This document shows, piece after piece, positions 1 through 11,740 of a stretch of DNA of 64,000 bases. Origin of the DNA: [Phialemoniopsis] sp. UDSM-2020 (taxonomy: Eukaryota; Ascomycota; Sordariomycetes; Thyridiales; Thyridiaceae). The DNA lies in NCBI GenBank assembly GCA_018873225.1, contig JAEILZ010000007.1:3348001-3412000 (forward strand), read 5' to 3'. Every line of letters starts with the position of its first letter. The stretch's first letter is position 1. Both the position numbers and the translations under genes were made by a program. Below the pieces are notes generated by a model. That model made no database searches, was not told the origin of the DNA, and saw only the letters and a program-made list of their open reading frames with translations.

Positions 1-475
1 GCCTGGATGACTTTAAGTGTGGCTAACGACTACGACAGCGTTTGCCCCCTCATCTGGAGATTCTCCAGCGCCAAACGTTGTTCCCGGGGAGCAAGGTTCA
101 TCCGAGGGGTTGAAGAGGCTTCTACTCAGGCACCGAGTTACCGTGAAAGGTGCTGGAACTGTTGGCCAGGGGCAGTCGTCCAATGCTCCAGATCGCTCGG
201 CCACAGAGACAGAACAGAACTTGACTACTTCGCCGCACGGATCCTCGAACTCATCTGTACCGGCAATCCCACCGAAGAACGCAAGGCGAACTTCCCTCGT
301 AGGTGGGAGCACTACCACATCGCACAATCGAGCTCTACGCCATCAGATGATGGCGGCTCTTTACCAACGGCTTGCTGAGCTTCATAGGGAGGAGGCTTTA
401 GAGGCACTGGGCGCTGAGGCGTTGGCTGATTCTTCTTACGCGGACGAGGTGATAGCTGCTGAGTTGCGGCGGTGA
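1..475 (+). CDS. 3' terminal exon of an unrecognised gene (partial)
   Basis: The frame is open from about position 17 to the TGA at 473-475. Stops lie just upstream in the same frame, at 8-10 and 14-16, and the sequence before the open frame ends in TTAAG. This looks like an intron acceptor, so I read it as the last exon of a gene starting left of the window. The ~150 residues are rich in Ser, Thr, Ala and Pro, and end in a helical Ala/Glu-rich tail (RLAELHREEALEALGAEAL). No known domain is visible. No function can be given. It could also be a chance open frame. Confidence 0.4.
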
Positions 476-866
476 CATACTTGTAGCCTCTCGCAATATT
501 CTTCCATCAAGTAGTCCATTGAAACCAAATGACCAGAGTCAATTTTCAGCACGTCAGCAGTCCTGAGGGGGGAATGGCAAAATTAGAGCTGATGAGACCG
601 CTTAGCCATGCCAGGGGTAGGCGCTAATGCGGTTGTTTTACCTTCGTCAGCCTCATCTGCAGCCCTATTTTGCCCTGGATTGACGTCAACTGCAAGGGGC
701 CAAAAGCCACTGACGCTTTGGGTTGAGAAAGGAAGCTTTTGTAGGCGAGCTATCCATATGGGTGGCATTCAAAAGCGCATATTGTGAGCGCCCACCCAAC
801 CATTGTTAGCCTCAGGAAGCCTCAACACGGCCGCGCCTCTTCAGCACCGTCGACTTAGTACAGCCG
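476..866. other. Intergenic stretch, no gene seen
   Basis: Short open frames only, with no recognisable protein. An unseen first exon of the downstream F-box/ankyrin gene could lie here, because that gene lacks an in-frame ATG. Confidence 0.5.
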
Positions 867-2649
867 GTGCTACCAAATGCCTTTAGAGCCTACAGTAGCA
901 GCACCCTGTCTCACCTCAGCCTGCTTGGCCTGTCAGCCGAGTGCTTCCAGATCGTCTTCCAACAGCTTTTTGAGATCCTAGACTTGTCAGAATTGGCACG
1001 TCTGCGTTCCGTGAACAGTATGTTATTGCAACAAACGATGTTCTTCCTGCTAGAACCAGGTCATCTTACTAAGTGAAACAGCAACATTCAACCAGGTAAT
1101 TTTGTCCGGCCTCGCCCAAATTCGGGTTTTGCCGACCTTGCTGGACCAACGCAAACTGATATGGACCACACTGCCCCACGAGCAGCGCGCCAGCGCCACG
1201 AGATTTCTGGCTGCATACTTGAGGCGTCGTCCACACCAACAAAAGCCTTGGACTAGCAACATTTCGTCGTTCCTGAATCATCTTGTGGACGAGGTGTTGC
1301 AATCAGAAGGACTGCCCGTCGACCATCCTCGCGGCTTCCAGTACATGTACCAGCTCTGCCGATATCTCGACGAGGAGCAAAAATTCGACAAGCTCATACG
1401 CGCGCTTGAGTCTAAGACCTCACTTGGATTGAGAGGAACCACCGACGGATCACTCCTACTTATGGGCCGGATCATTGTCGGACTTCCAGTTGACACATCA
1501 GAGTTGAATTCGGATTGGGTCAATAAGGGTTCCGTGTTCCTCGGCACGCCATTGCGAGCAAGTCTCTACACATCAAGAGTTGATCTGATCCGGCACATAC
1601 TGGCTCAGCGTACCTTGGACTTGAACAAGACCGCCCACTCTGCTCTCGAAACGGCGGTCAGGCATTGCAGCCTCGAGATCGTTGAGTTACTGCTAGATCC
1701 CGACATGGAGCTCGAGAGGACTGGTTACAAATACGAAAACCAGGTTCTCCTAGCCATGACGCTGAGGCGACCGGATATTGTGTGCAGTCTCATGTCACGC
1801 TGCGAAGACGAATCTCCCAAGTGGCCAAGAGTCTTCAGCCAAGGCATGTGGGAGGCTGTACTCACCGGCCAGACCGAGATGGTCGAAGTTCTCATCGACA
1901 TGGGCGCGGACGCTGTGGTGGCCAGAGAGTACGGGGGCATCCCGTCAAGAAGACCCGCACCGCTCGAAGTCGCAGCATGGAGGGGCCACGACGACATGGT
2001 GCGCCTGCTGATACTCTGCGGCGCGATGGGCGGCGTACTGCAGGCGGAACACGGGGCAATACGTGCAGCTCTAGAGGCTGGACACATTGACTCTGCTCGC
2101 TTGATTTTCGAAAAGCTGGAGGAGGATTTAACCGAGGAAACACAGGCAGACTTTCTGCTCGTTGCCATTACTGCGAAGCAGCACAAGTCCGTCGACTTTC
2201 TCCTCGACGAGCGCCGGATCGACATGACAGCCCTATTGGAGGATGAGGACTTTGGGCCGTTGCTTCACTGCGTGACCACCGCCTGCTGGGGTGCCAACAC
2301 CCACGCCGTGCTCAAGCTCCACAAGGCGGGCGTGCCGTTGGAGGGGCCGAGGTGGGAAGAGGCAATGGAGGGCTCGTCGGCAATGCTGATGGCCGAGGTA
2401 TCAGGCGACAGGGCGATGATTGATGCGTTGCTGGGGCTCGGCCTGGCGCCGGTCGACCCCATGATTTCCATCTTTTCGGACCACTTTGAGGACGGAAGGG
2501 TGCCAAGGCTCATGCCTAAACCGGCTTCTGGGATGCCTTGGATTAACGACTTTGGAAATCTCTACTACAGATCAACCTTTTCAATTGTCGGAATTTCTCA
2601 GTGTTACAGGGATATATTGAGTAGTTTACGAGCTACGAATCCGATATAG
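867..2649 (+). CDS. F-box-like ankyrin repeat protein
   Basis: Two exons can be joined: ~867-1017 and 1082-2649. The intron 1018-1081 starts GTATGT, has a TTACTAAG branch region and ends ACAG, and the join restores one frame. The first exon encodes an F-box-like helix pair (AECFQIVFQQLFEILDLSEL, then ARLRSVN). The second has ankyrin-type repeats, for example LEVAAWRGHDDMVRLLILCG around residue 350 of the spliced product. Such proteins are usually SCF substrate adaptors or scaffolds in filamentous fungi, which is family knowledge. The stop is TAG at 2647-2649. No in-frame ATG occurs between the upstream stop at 807 and the F-box segment. The ATG at 876 is in another frame. Either an upstream exon supplies the start or the 5' end is damaged. 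Confidence 0.72.
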
Positions 2650-2768
2650 ATTTAGTAGTGCAAGAGAATGAATAAAGAAGGTTCTTTATAGTCTGGCAAG
2701 AAGTCTCTAATCAATGTCGAGTCTGCATATAACCTTTGTGGTATGCCTGGATGGACATCCTTTCGTCT

Positions 2769-3560
2769 CTACACACAAAACTCCTGCGCTATGTCGACCA
2801 TGGCCTCTGCCAGCCATGAGACTGATTCGGCCTCAACGTACTCCTCCTTGCCGTGATGACCAGCACCAGTGTGCCCAAATTGCATGTTGGGGATGCCAGC
2901 ATCAGCGAGAAGAGCACGGTCGGACCAGCCTGTTTTGCCAAAGCTGACAGGCTTAGTGCCTAGCTTGCGTTCAACGACATCCGCAACTAAGCGTAGGAAG
3001 GGATGTTCTTCAGACAAGGCAAAGGCCGACCTGTTGAAGGTGATGCGCAGTTCAGCCTTGAAATCCGGGACCTCGTCGGTGAGCTTGTCAAGAATGCGCT
3101 GGATCTCGCTCCTGACAGTTTCAACTGTCTCTCCAGCAACTATCCGGCGCTCTATGCCGATCGTGCAAAGTGCGGGATATGACGAGACGTCCTCGCCGCC
3201 TTTGACAGTGGACGCATGAATGGTAGGTGGGCCTATCTGAGAATCGTGCGGAGTCTGAAGTAAAGCTTTTGTGTGGCGACTGAGCTCGGCCAAAAAGAAG
3301 CCTGCCTGACTGATGGCGTCGATACCAAGATGCGGCTTGGAACCATGGGCTGCGACACCGATGACGTCGACCTCCATCCACACAAATCCCTTGTGGGCAT
3401 TTGAGATGCCCAGGTCGGTCGACTCACTGACCAAAGCTCCATTAGCAAGCCAGCCAGCAGCCAGGACCTGCTCGGTCCCGATACTGTTTGCTTCCTCATC
3501 CGCTACGGCTGTGTGCAAGACATCGCCCGGCAAGCCAAGTGCTTTTGCCCAGGCCTCAAG
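2769..3560 (-). pseudogene. M20-family peptidase/deacylase remnant, 5' part missing
   Basis: Reading leftward from about 3560 to the stop at 2769, about 260 codons match the C-terminal two thirds of M20 zinc amidohydrolases (ArgE/DapE/acetylornithine-deacetylase type). Visible are the catalytic and metal-binding glutamates (TAVADEEANS), the lid/dimerisation domain, and the C-terminal metal-ligand His segment (GHTGAGHHGKEEYVE). The N-terminal part carrying the first zinc ligands (H-x-D and the bridging Asp) is absent. Upstream of about 3560 the strand instead carries, in reverse, pieces of a permease. An active enzyme is therefore unlikely. The original role may have been hydrolysis of an N-acyl or carbamoyl amino acid or a ureide, which is inference. 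Confidence 0.7.
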
Positions 3561-4348
3561 TGGGCGAACTGGGTTGGCTACTGCATCACCTCCGTGTTCA
3601 CGGTGCGCGAGTTCCTGTCCTGGACCTTGATTCCGTCAAACATGACTGGCCGTACCAAGAGAACTGTCGCATCCGCATTCATGTTCATCATGTCTCTGAT
3701 GATCAAAGTCAATTGGCTTGCCTTTAGGCAAGGCTCCCAATCGCCATACAGTATATCAACACAGCTTATACAACACAATGAACACAATACCCGTTTTCTA
3801 AAGACACAATGACAGTTCCCAGTACTTGAAAACACAGATGTGGGACCTGACTTGGCCTTCCCTGGCTCGAAGGCTTGACCTCTATTGATTACCCGCACGT
3901 CCGAAGGCCCAGACTTGGGTCCGGATTTGACCCCGACCACGGTTGATGTTCATCATGTATCGTGCTGGCAACATGGTCGGGTCGCAGATCTTCCAGGCAA
4001 AGGATGCTGTACGTTCCGATGGACCTCCCGTCGCCGGCTCGCTACTAATTTCCTTCTAGCCGCGATACACCCACGGCGTCATCGGCTGTTGCACATGCTT
4101 CGGTCTTCAACTTTGCTGCGCAGTGATCATCCGACTAACCTACATCCGTCGCAGCCACACACTGCGGAAGAAGATGGCCGAGGAGGATGTTACGGAAGAA
4201 GAGCGCAAGCTTCGAGCCCAGGAGTTTGGAAAACAGGACTTTACTGATCTGCAGAATCCTTTCGTAAGTGGTGGTTATATCCGTCCTTGCTTGCCGAGCC
4301 TTGCTCTGCTTATACTGACCTTGACTTCAGTTCCGTTATAGCATGTAA
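3560..4348 (+). pseudogene. Dal5-type (allantoate permease family) MFS transporter remnant, 3' third only
   Basis: The plus strand encodes the last third of a Dal5/anion:cation symporter-family MFS protein. The first piece is at about 3590-3692 (TLIPSNMTGRTKRTVASAF, then MFIM). The sequence resumes at 3946 (MFIMYRAGNMVGSQIFQAKD) and continues through a canonical 51-bp intron, 4009-4059. It ends after a second intron, 4264-4330, with NPFFRYSM and TAA at 4346-4348. Both introns are still consensus. The 5' two thirds, and hence most membrane helices, are absent. A 265-bp insertion also disrupts the frame. The piece abuts the truncated M20 remnant on the other strand. It is a relic, not a working transporter. 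Confidence 0.72.
3694..3945. repeat. Insertion within the permease relic, flanked by 13-bp direct repeats
   Basis: The sequence ATGTTCATCATGT occurs at 3681-3693 and again at 3946-3958. The permease reading frame is continuous if everything from one copy to the next (265 bp) is removed. The inserted segment has no coding potential and I see no clear terminal inverted repeats. It may be a small non-autonomous element with a target duplication, or filler DNA from break repair. Its ends do not fit a canonical LTR. Confidence 0.5.
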
Positions 4349-6206
4349 ATACCGCTCTCAGGGCATCGACAAACGTTACTTCCGCGAACTGAGTACACAA
4401 TATCGCATCATTTGAAATATGATGTCTTCTTGCAGAATTTAAGTCGATATGAATACCACTCCATGACTGGCCAGGGTTTCTGGTTTGGTCATTTGTTTCC
4501 CATTCATATTGTCGTCGTAGACCTAGTTTCCATGTAGCGGTCCCCCAAAAGTTCAGCGCTATCCGCCTACGTTGGCTGTTGGATGGAGCATTGTCCCACC
4601 ACCTAATTTAAGCAGGCTAACTATGTCTTAGCGTGCAATTACCAAAGATGGACGCCCTTCAGACGGTAGTGAGGAATAGCTTCCAGTTCAAGGTTGTTCA
4701 ACCCCTAATAAACATGGTACGAACAAGCAAAGCACGTAAAGCAGTCATGGGTTGGGTTAATCGCGATAGCGATCCGGTGCGCCACACAACGATGGCGGCT
4801 TGATTGATGAATGTACCTATCTGCGCACAAGCCGAGAAGGGATAACCTGCGCGACGCGTGTCTTGCCTAATCGCCTCATACAGCATGCATGCGGTGCCCG
4901 ATGGGATGGTAAATGGAAAGCGCAAAAAGAAACAAAAGGCAGACCGGTCCAGATTGAGGGAGCCGGAGTTTCTGTTCTCGGCACAGTGAAAAGAAAGCAA
5001 ACAAAAACAACGAGGAAAAAAACCGTGATTCAGAATAGCATCAAAGAAAAAATTGGGTCAGCCCAGCGGGAAAAGCAACGGAATATCCCTGACGAGCTGC
5101 GATTTGGCTTCCATGGGTAGTTATGCCAGGGGTCCCTGTCTTGTTAGTCGACCATGGTGCGTGTCGTGCTTGGCAGGCCCTGCTAGTGGACACGGACGGG
5201 ATCTGCTGCCTCCAGTGCTGGGTAGAAGCCGTCCAGCCCTTTTCCAGCTGCAGAGGTGACGCAACCAAAAGTCACGAGGTATTAGGTAGCCGTGGCTTCG
5301 CGTGCTCTACTTCGTAAGACATCTAACCGCCACTCAATGCAAGGGAAGGAGTGACTAACGCTCCAAGAGCAAGGCAACGCGAGATTTTCTTCAAGCCTCT
5401 CATGCTGAAAAGAAGTGGGCTACTGCAGCAGGAGTTAGGCGAGCTCATGATTGACAGCCGGTCAAAAACGAATTGGGCGGATGCCCAGCATTCCCTATTT
5501 TGCTGTTTCTTCTGCTGCTGTTTCTTCTGAAGGCCCTCCGGCAAAAAAAAGACCGCTTATTGTTTCCAAGAAACGGTCTGCAGGGGTGTAGGTGGATCTG
5601 ACGAAAGACCAGGCTCTGGTGGAGATGGCGAAGGCGCGACCCGTGTTTTGGAAGGCATCCCAGACCCAGCAAGCCCGTCCCGGAGCCGCACGCTCTCCCA
5701 GGTCCGGTATTGTCATTGAAACTTGGAAGAAAATTCTTGATGATATTCGGCTACTAGATAATCTTATCATATATACCAAGTCAGTATTATCATACATCCC
5801 TAGCCATGTTGTCTTAACGAGTATCATGCAGAGAGAAGCCTTTACTCGCCACAGTTTTGAAGGTGGCGGCAGAGCATTCCTAATTTCTGAGCCCTGGTCG
5901 GTCAATAGCTGGAAGGGAACAGGAGTGAACAACACAAGATTGCCGCTACGACTGAATCTCATACAGTTACTTCTACAAATTTTGACTAGCAAGAGGTATA
6001 CTTTGTCTCTCCCGTCTTCGCCTCTGTGCGAATGCTCAACAGCGGACGTGGGGCACCTCGTGCTTCCAGAGCGCCAATGCCAGCAAAGCCTTGTGGCTTT
6101 CCAGAACGGAAGCTAAAAAAGTTAGGTCGGAGGCCGAAATTTCGACAAGCTTACCAGGTATCAACTCGCGAATGTAAAGTGGTCAAGCCCCCTTAATCAA
6201 GAGAGG
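4349..6206. other. Gene-poor stretch, no convincing gene
   Basis: Nothing with family resemblance or intron-supported structure was found. A 174-codon frame at 5592-6116 starts with GTG, overlaps an equally long antisense frame at 5495-5992, and has no recognisable motif. I treat both as chance. Confidence 0.55.
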
Positions 6207-6581
6207 TCAATCCGTGGATGCATTGTACTTGTACGTAGATGCGCAATTGACCCTTTCCGCTCTGTAAAGTTCCCCGCCACTAAGGACCCCTGGACGGCAG
6301 TGGAGATCACTACGATAAGCGTACTGCCCTGGCATGATCACCGCTAGGATGGGCTGACCCACTGTACCAGGTAAGTACCTCTTCACCGTTTCCGCACGAG
6401 CCGTGAAATGCCCTTCCAACGCGATGCCTAGCTGGTGTGCCACTCCGTAGTCGCCTGCGACGATGGCAGCGAAATCGACGAATCTGTGCTGAAAGACCCG
6501 AGGAAAGGTGGCTCGTAATACAACACAGACGTTGTATATGTTTGCGTTGCTTTTACCGTCGCATAGAGTGCCCAAGATCAT
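6207..6581 (-). CDS. Possible hypothetical protein, 124 aa
   Basis: An ATG-started open frame on the minus strand, single exon, with no recognised domain and no clear signal peptide. The composition is not obviously non-coding, but no homology-like motif supports it. It sits in an otherwise empty region, so it may be a chance frame. Confidence 0.18.
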   Translation of the reverse strand: MILGTLCDGKSNANIYNVCVVLRATFPRVFQHRFVDFAAIVAGDYGVAHQLGIALEGHFTARAETVKRYLPGTVGQPILAVIMPGQYAYRSDLHCRPGVLSGGELYRAERVNCASTYKYNASTD

Positions 6582-9500
6582 GATTAAGAACCCGCCAGGA
6601 ATATTTCCAGATCGGAGTGAATCCGGGCAAAACGAGAAAAAACATTTGAAACTTTCCAGGCTTGACAGTATGAAACAGCCCCGCTGTCAAGAGGCGGTGT
6701 AACAACCAGCGAGCGTGGCGCGGCGGCGGTAAATTTTGACAAAGTGGTGGCATCAAACCCGATCTTGGGGTGGACCAGATCAGCGGAAAGGGATGACGAG
6801 CTGCATCATTGTTCTCCTGCCCGGGGATAGGTGCCAGGAAACCCCAGTCTTCGCCAGCCGTTCGTCAGTGCGATGTGATAAGTGGACATAGCATCACCTA
6901 CTAAGTATCACAGAGGTTTGTGTACCCTTTATTCATAAGGACATGCGGCTGCCAAACTTGCCGCAAGCTAAGTATGATTGATGAACATGGGATTGATGCG
7001 ATCTTGACTGACTGTGTGCACTTCCAATGTCCAAACTACGCAACGGCAAAGAAAACTGAAGAAACGATAAGTGATACAAAGTGTACAGCTCAAAAGAAAG
7101 CGACAAAGTGCCGGGTAAAACTCAAGCGCCTGCCTACCTCACAGTGCACGCAACAGCCTGGGCGCACCCAATTATGAGCTCCAACCTATCTGATGTCTTG
7201 CCCCAAACATGCAGAGCGGGGGGAGGTGGCGCGCCGTCTCGGTCGGCAGCATACCCCTGCTCCATAAACAAAGGCCCATGTTACCTTCTCAATGAGACGT
7301 GCATGGTGGGTTGGTGGTGGATGATGACAGCATCTGGAGAGCTCACTCAATAAAGGCGGCATGTGAGGTCTGGTCTGGCTAGTGCCCAAGGAGCGACACA
7401 GCGTCGAGACCTCTTCAAGGGGTGTTTGGTATGCTACCAAGAAGAGGGGGGCTACTGCGGCGGGCGTTTGGCCAGCCCAGGGAAATGGCAGTCGTTCGGA
7501 TACGAATAGGGCGTAGGTCTAACATTTCTTTTTTCTGATCTTTGTTCCTGCATTGTCCAGAGGCCCGACAAAAACGGTGGGTTGAAACGGCCTGTGCTTG
7601 TACGGGTGGGTGGCTCCTCGAATCATGCAGCCATCCATTCGCGTCGCAACCTCGCCCCGCCGCGGGAAGCGAGCCAGGTTGAGACAAACCTTCTTGCCGT
7701 AGCCCTACCTGGAGGTGCTCGTACTGTGCTTAATGCTCATGGTTGGCCTGATGCCCATAACTGGATGTTCTCGATGCCCACCACCACGCGAACTTACCGG
7801 CCAAACCAGCTTTCTGGGGCAGCACCGAGGCGCATTTTCTTCCACGTCTCAGACCTCGATTTAATTTGGCAACCCGCCAACCGGCCGACAACCCGCCGTC
7901 AGCTACCGAACCTTAGCCCAGCTACTCCTCTGTGCCCCACAACACGGTCTACGTAATGATGCCTGGTTTGTCAACCGTGTCATCCAGTCCAAAAAATGCG
8001 GCTCACGCTCCAGCACAGCCCCTTGGCCAAAAGCCATGATATCAATATGTCATAGACGCAGTTTGAGATAGGGGTTCTTTCAAGTACTTCTTCATGTCGT
8101 TAAAAGACAGTTCAGAGGAGGCACCCAGAGAGCCAGCCAAGTCTGGCGAGCACCTTCTCTAAACCTTCATGGCCTGAGTGAAAGAGTGAAAATGAGATGC
8201 TCATTTCAGGACAAGGCCCTTTCTATGACTACACTAGACCGGCAGCAGGTGAAGTATGGCGTAGGGAGCCTGGCAGATTGACGGGAGTGGAGGGTCGGCC
8301 CTTGACACGCTTCTTGGGTGCCGCTGTTTCCATATTTTGTCAAGCTCGCCGACATTCTATGCAAGCTCGGCGGCGGGATTTAGCGGAGCAAGGCGCAAGC
8401 TACCCCAACTCGAATAAATACCAACTTCGTACGGACTTGCACATCGCTTGGCACGCTAACTACGGTACTTCTTGTGGGAGGTAAGATCAAGCATTATCCA
8501 CTCACTACCTAGGTATCTGGGCACATGGATGTACACCCCCCTTTAGCAAGCAATAAGAGGAACCATCTTGTGATGCACGTAGGGCTACCTAGGGACCTAC
8601 CTGATCTTTTCTGTCCCTCTTTCTAGTTGCGCCTTCATCACCAATGCTCCAGCACTTAATAGCCTTAGCTTATCCCTTCAGTGTGTCTAGCACGGCACGC
8701 GTCTAAGCAATACTCTGTGGTGCACAGCGCAATAACACACGTTGATGGCCACATCGTTATGTGCCAACTTGGTTCCTGAGTTTCCCCATATGTCATTAAG
8801 AGGCAGTTAATGCGAGCGAAGTTGGAAGTGCTGTCTAAGTGCCTACCATTTTTACTGTTCCTGCGCTAGTGGCTGTCAAGATGGGTGGACAATGATGCGA
8901 ATAGGGTGTGTAGCTAGGATTCTGCCTGGATGAAACAATTATTTCGTGCAGCGACAGCCAAAAGAGGAAGGGGGGGAGAAGGACCTGGTACTTAACAAGA
9001 GTGACAATGGGGCGCCCCTCCCCCTGCACTACCAGCATCCATGCGGTTATGGGAAGCATTTTCGAGATCCTACAGAAGAAACGAAAGAAATGAAAGATCT
9101 GATGCTCATGAGGTGTGTTTAATATGCAAAGCCCACTGGGTGGTGGCTTGCGGTAACGCCACGAGTTCGCTCCCAGAATGGACAGCTTGGCTTTGAAAAG
9201 CTTCCGTCTGACGTACCCAAGATGCAGGCAGGATTCATACGGACAACTCTAAGGTCATGTACCCAGGTCAGCCTGGTACGTACTTCTTGTTGGAGATACG
9301 GGCCTTCAAAGAGTCAGGCATTTGATGAAGAAGAGGCATGTCCAGTGGATGTTGTGAGTGGCCCATGCGAGGTCTCTTGACACACCCCTCTAGCTTTGAT
9401 TTGCCTGGCCTGCTACCTTAATTATATGGACTTGGGGTAAAGGGGGGCCACAGTTGTCCGCCAGGTCCCGCCGACTTCGCAGGGCGTGGGCGGGTGAGAT

Positions 9501-10327
9501 GGGGTGAGACGGGCTTTTCTACCTCATTATGAGCAGCAGACGATGCGAAATACATCACGAATGTACTGTGTTTTGTCATTCACACCCTGCAGGGTCTCCT
9601 GGGCCGCTAAGGAACTCCACTCAGTATGCCCTGGCGCCCCCGGCTAAGGCCGTTTTCTTGACACGTCGAAGAGCGTGGTTGTGAATGGCGGGCCTCCCGG
9701 CTTTTCTAACGGGGTGCATCTAACGGTACCTACTTAGGCAGGTAGGAAGCCATCATTCGGACGCGGCCCGGTTACCGTTTTTGGGATGCCAAGCAGCACT
9801 GAGCTCTCGAGAAAAGTTGAGGTGACCACACCGGCCCTCTTCCTGTCGTTTTAGTGTGCAATGACGATCCGCCAAAAAAAACATTGAAACCAAAAGTCCC
9901 AGGACGCCCGCTCCGCCTCCAGTATTGATCACACTCTTTTTGCATCTGAAGATATCGAACTTTTGTAGCTCGGACACATTACTTTACCCTCGTTTTATAG
10001 ACTTCTATCCACCAACCCCGCTGCATGGATCGCACCTTTATTCGCATACAAAGCAACTCACCTTCCCGGGCGTGTGATCTCCGCGCTGCCGACCTGGTGG
10101 TCGCCCTGGAGGAGGTGTTGTCGCAAAATAGTAAGCCATGAGGCGAGGGAACAGCTGGCGTGAAGTCATATCACGTCTAGCAAACTCTCCTGTGCGTCCC
10201 TCTTCACCTCTCTCGTTCACTGAGCAACGCACTGAAAGCAACCCGCTCCATTGCATAGAAGAAAAAGTACGAAGTGATCAGTATCTATCGCCCAGCTACT
10301 AGCGAATTCATCTGTCTCGCTCTTTGT
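6582..10327. other. Long gene-free stretch
   Basis: About 3.7 kb with only short overlapping frames in all six directions. I saw no transposase, reverse transcriptase, tRNA, rRNA or long repeat. Base composition alternates between AT-rich and CT-rich blocks, without the strong uniform AT bias expected of heavily RIP-mutated DNA. Confidence 0.55.
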
Positions 10328-11156
10328 ATGAGATTTCCAGGCAGCGAAACATTCATTCGCGTCTCTACCGTGGACCAATATCTTATTGTCCCTGAGAACG
10401 ACCACATAGCCAGCGTGACCTGGAGCCAATCTCCCAAGATTGCTTTTGACAGCTATCACAGAGATACCAAACCATCCCTATTACACATCACTCGTTGCGA
10501 GATTTTAGAGGATAGCGAGCTAGAAGGTATTGGAGCACACATTTTTATCGGCTCGGATCCACACGACGATAGTCTTATTCGGACGGTGGACTTGACCAAT
10601 GATCTGTTCGTTGACAAGCAACCACCTTCCGTCGTGCAGCCAGCGCTCCCAATGCCTGGTCGACGGCGACGCGCACGTCGGCAACACATATCTCGGGGGC
10701 GAGGCGCAGAGCTTTCTCTCGATGTAGATCGTGCACAACGGCTCCACATCCCACAACGCAGTGTGCCTGACCACGGGGCTGCTGGGGATCGGGGCCAGGA
10801 AGACTCACCACCGAGGTATATTGGAGCGCTCATTCCTCGCACTGAATCGTCGCGGCGGGTCCGCTCTGTCAGTGGACGACAACGACGTCGTGGTCGAAGA
10901 CAAGAGACCCTTACTGGCCCGCCTCGGCCGGGTCATGAGCCTGGACAGCATAGATCTCAGGATCAACGTAATGTCTATGACGGAGCCTCAGCGGGCTCTG
11001 GTCATTGAAGCCACTGTACTGTGCTCGCGGCAAATCTTGGATGCTCGGCCATCGAAGGTTCGACTACGGCGGACCTCTCGGCGACGAGGGTTAGGGGCGT
11101 TACTATCGGACCATCTAGACTTAGAAGGGGGTGTTGAAAAGCCTTGCTCACTTTAG
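10328..11156 (+). pseudogene. Decayed gene of unrecognised family with a frame change and an internal stop
   Basis: An open frame from the ATG at 10328 runs about 105 codons to around 10650. Coding-like sequence, with strong G/C preference at third positions, then continues in another frame from about 10640 to the stop at 11154-11156. That second frame is broken by an in-frame TAG at 10719-10721, within FLSM(stop)IVHNG. The second half reads smoothly on both sides of the stop (VDGDAHVGNTYLGGEAQS before, TSHNAVCLTTGLLGIGAR after). I could not find an intron that removes the stop and keeps both frames. I do not recognise the family. A sequencing error or an unusual intron remains possible. Confidence 0.4.
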
Positions 11157-11740
11157 TAGAGTCGTAGACTGATGGTTGGGAAAGAAACTTGTGGATGGAC
11201 TAGAGCGAGTCCTATCATTGTAATATTCGAATATCTTAGAAGGTTGGCATGCATCAGCGACGGGAGCAATTCTGGGGCCAGGCCAGGAGTCTTATGGAGA
11301 TTTGAGCGTTACTAGCACACTTAGACATGTTTTTAGGTGCACCAGGCTGAACACCTCCCAGGGATAGAATCCCGACAGCTAAATCCTTGGACTGGGCGCC
11401 TACAGAACCATATGATCATTTGCCAGCGCCTCATTGGCTCGCTTTTTGAATTTGGTTAACGTTGCCTGATCTCGACTTGGATCTTCGACCAATAATTCGG
11501 CTGAATTGTTTGACACCTGGGTTCGGTGACCCATTGAGTCACATCCATCCAATAAAGCACTGCCTGATTGTGACTGCAGCTTGAACGCGCGCACTCTGCA
11601 GTCTGCATCACACCCGCTGTTAGCGACCCAATGATATGAGGCGTATCTCCGTGAAAGCAAACTTAGCAATGCGTGTTGCATCTTATTGCTACTGATCTTG
11701 GCGCTTGGTGGTGAGCCCTGGCCATCATTCCCGTCCCACC
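11157..11740. other. Intergenic stretch
   Basis: This lies between the decayed ORF and the 3' end of the DUF6594 gene. A 93-codon minus-strand frame at 11400-11681 has no recognisable features. Nothing else is visible. Confidence 0.5.

Noticed and set aside
3694..3945. The inserted segment as a solo LTR
   Set aside because: It has no TG...CA ends with a 5-bp duplication. The flanking duplication is 13 bp, so LTR origin is not supported.
5495..6116. Two overlapping frames of 165 and 174 codons on opposite strands
   Set aside because: They start with non-ATG codons or lack motifs, and no introns or family matches support either strand.
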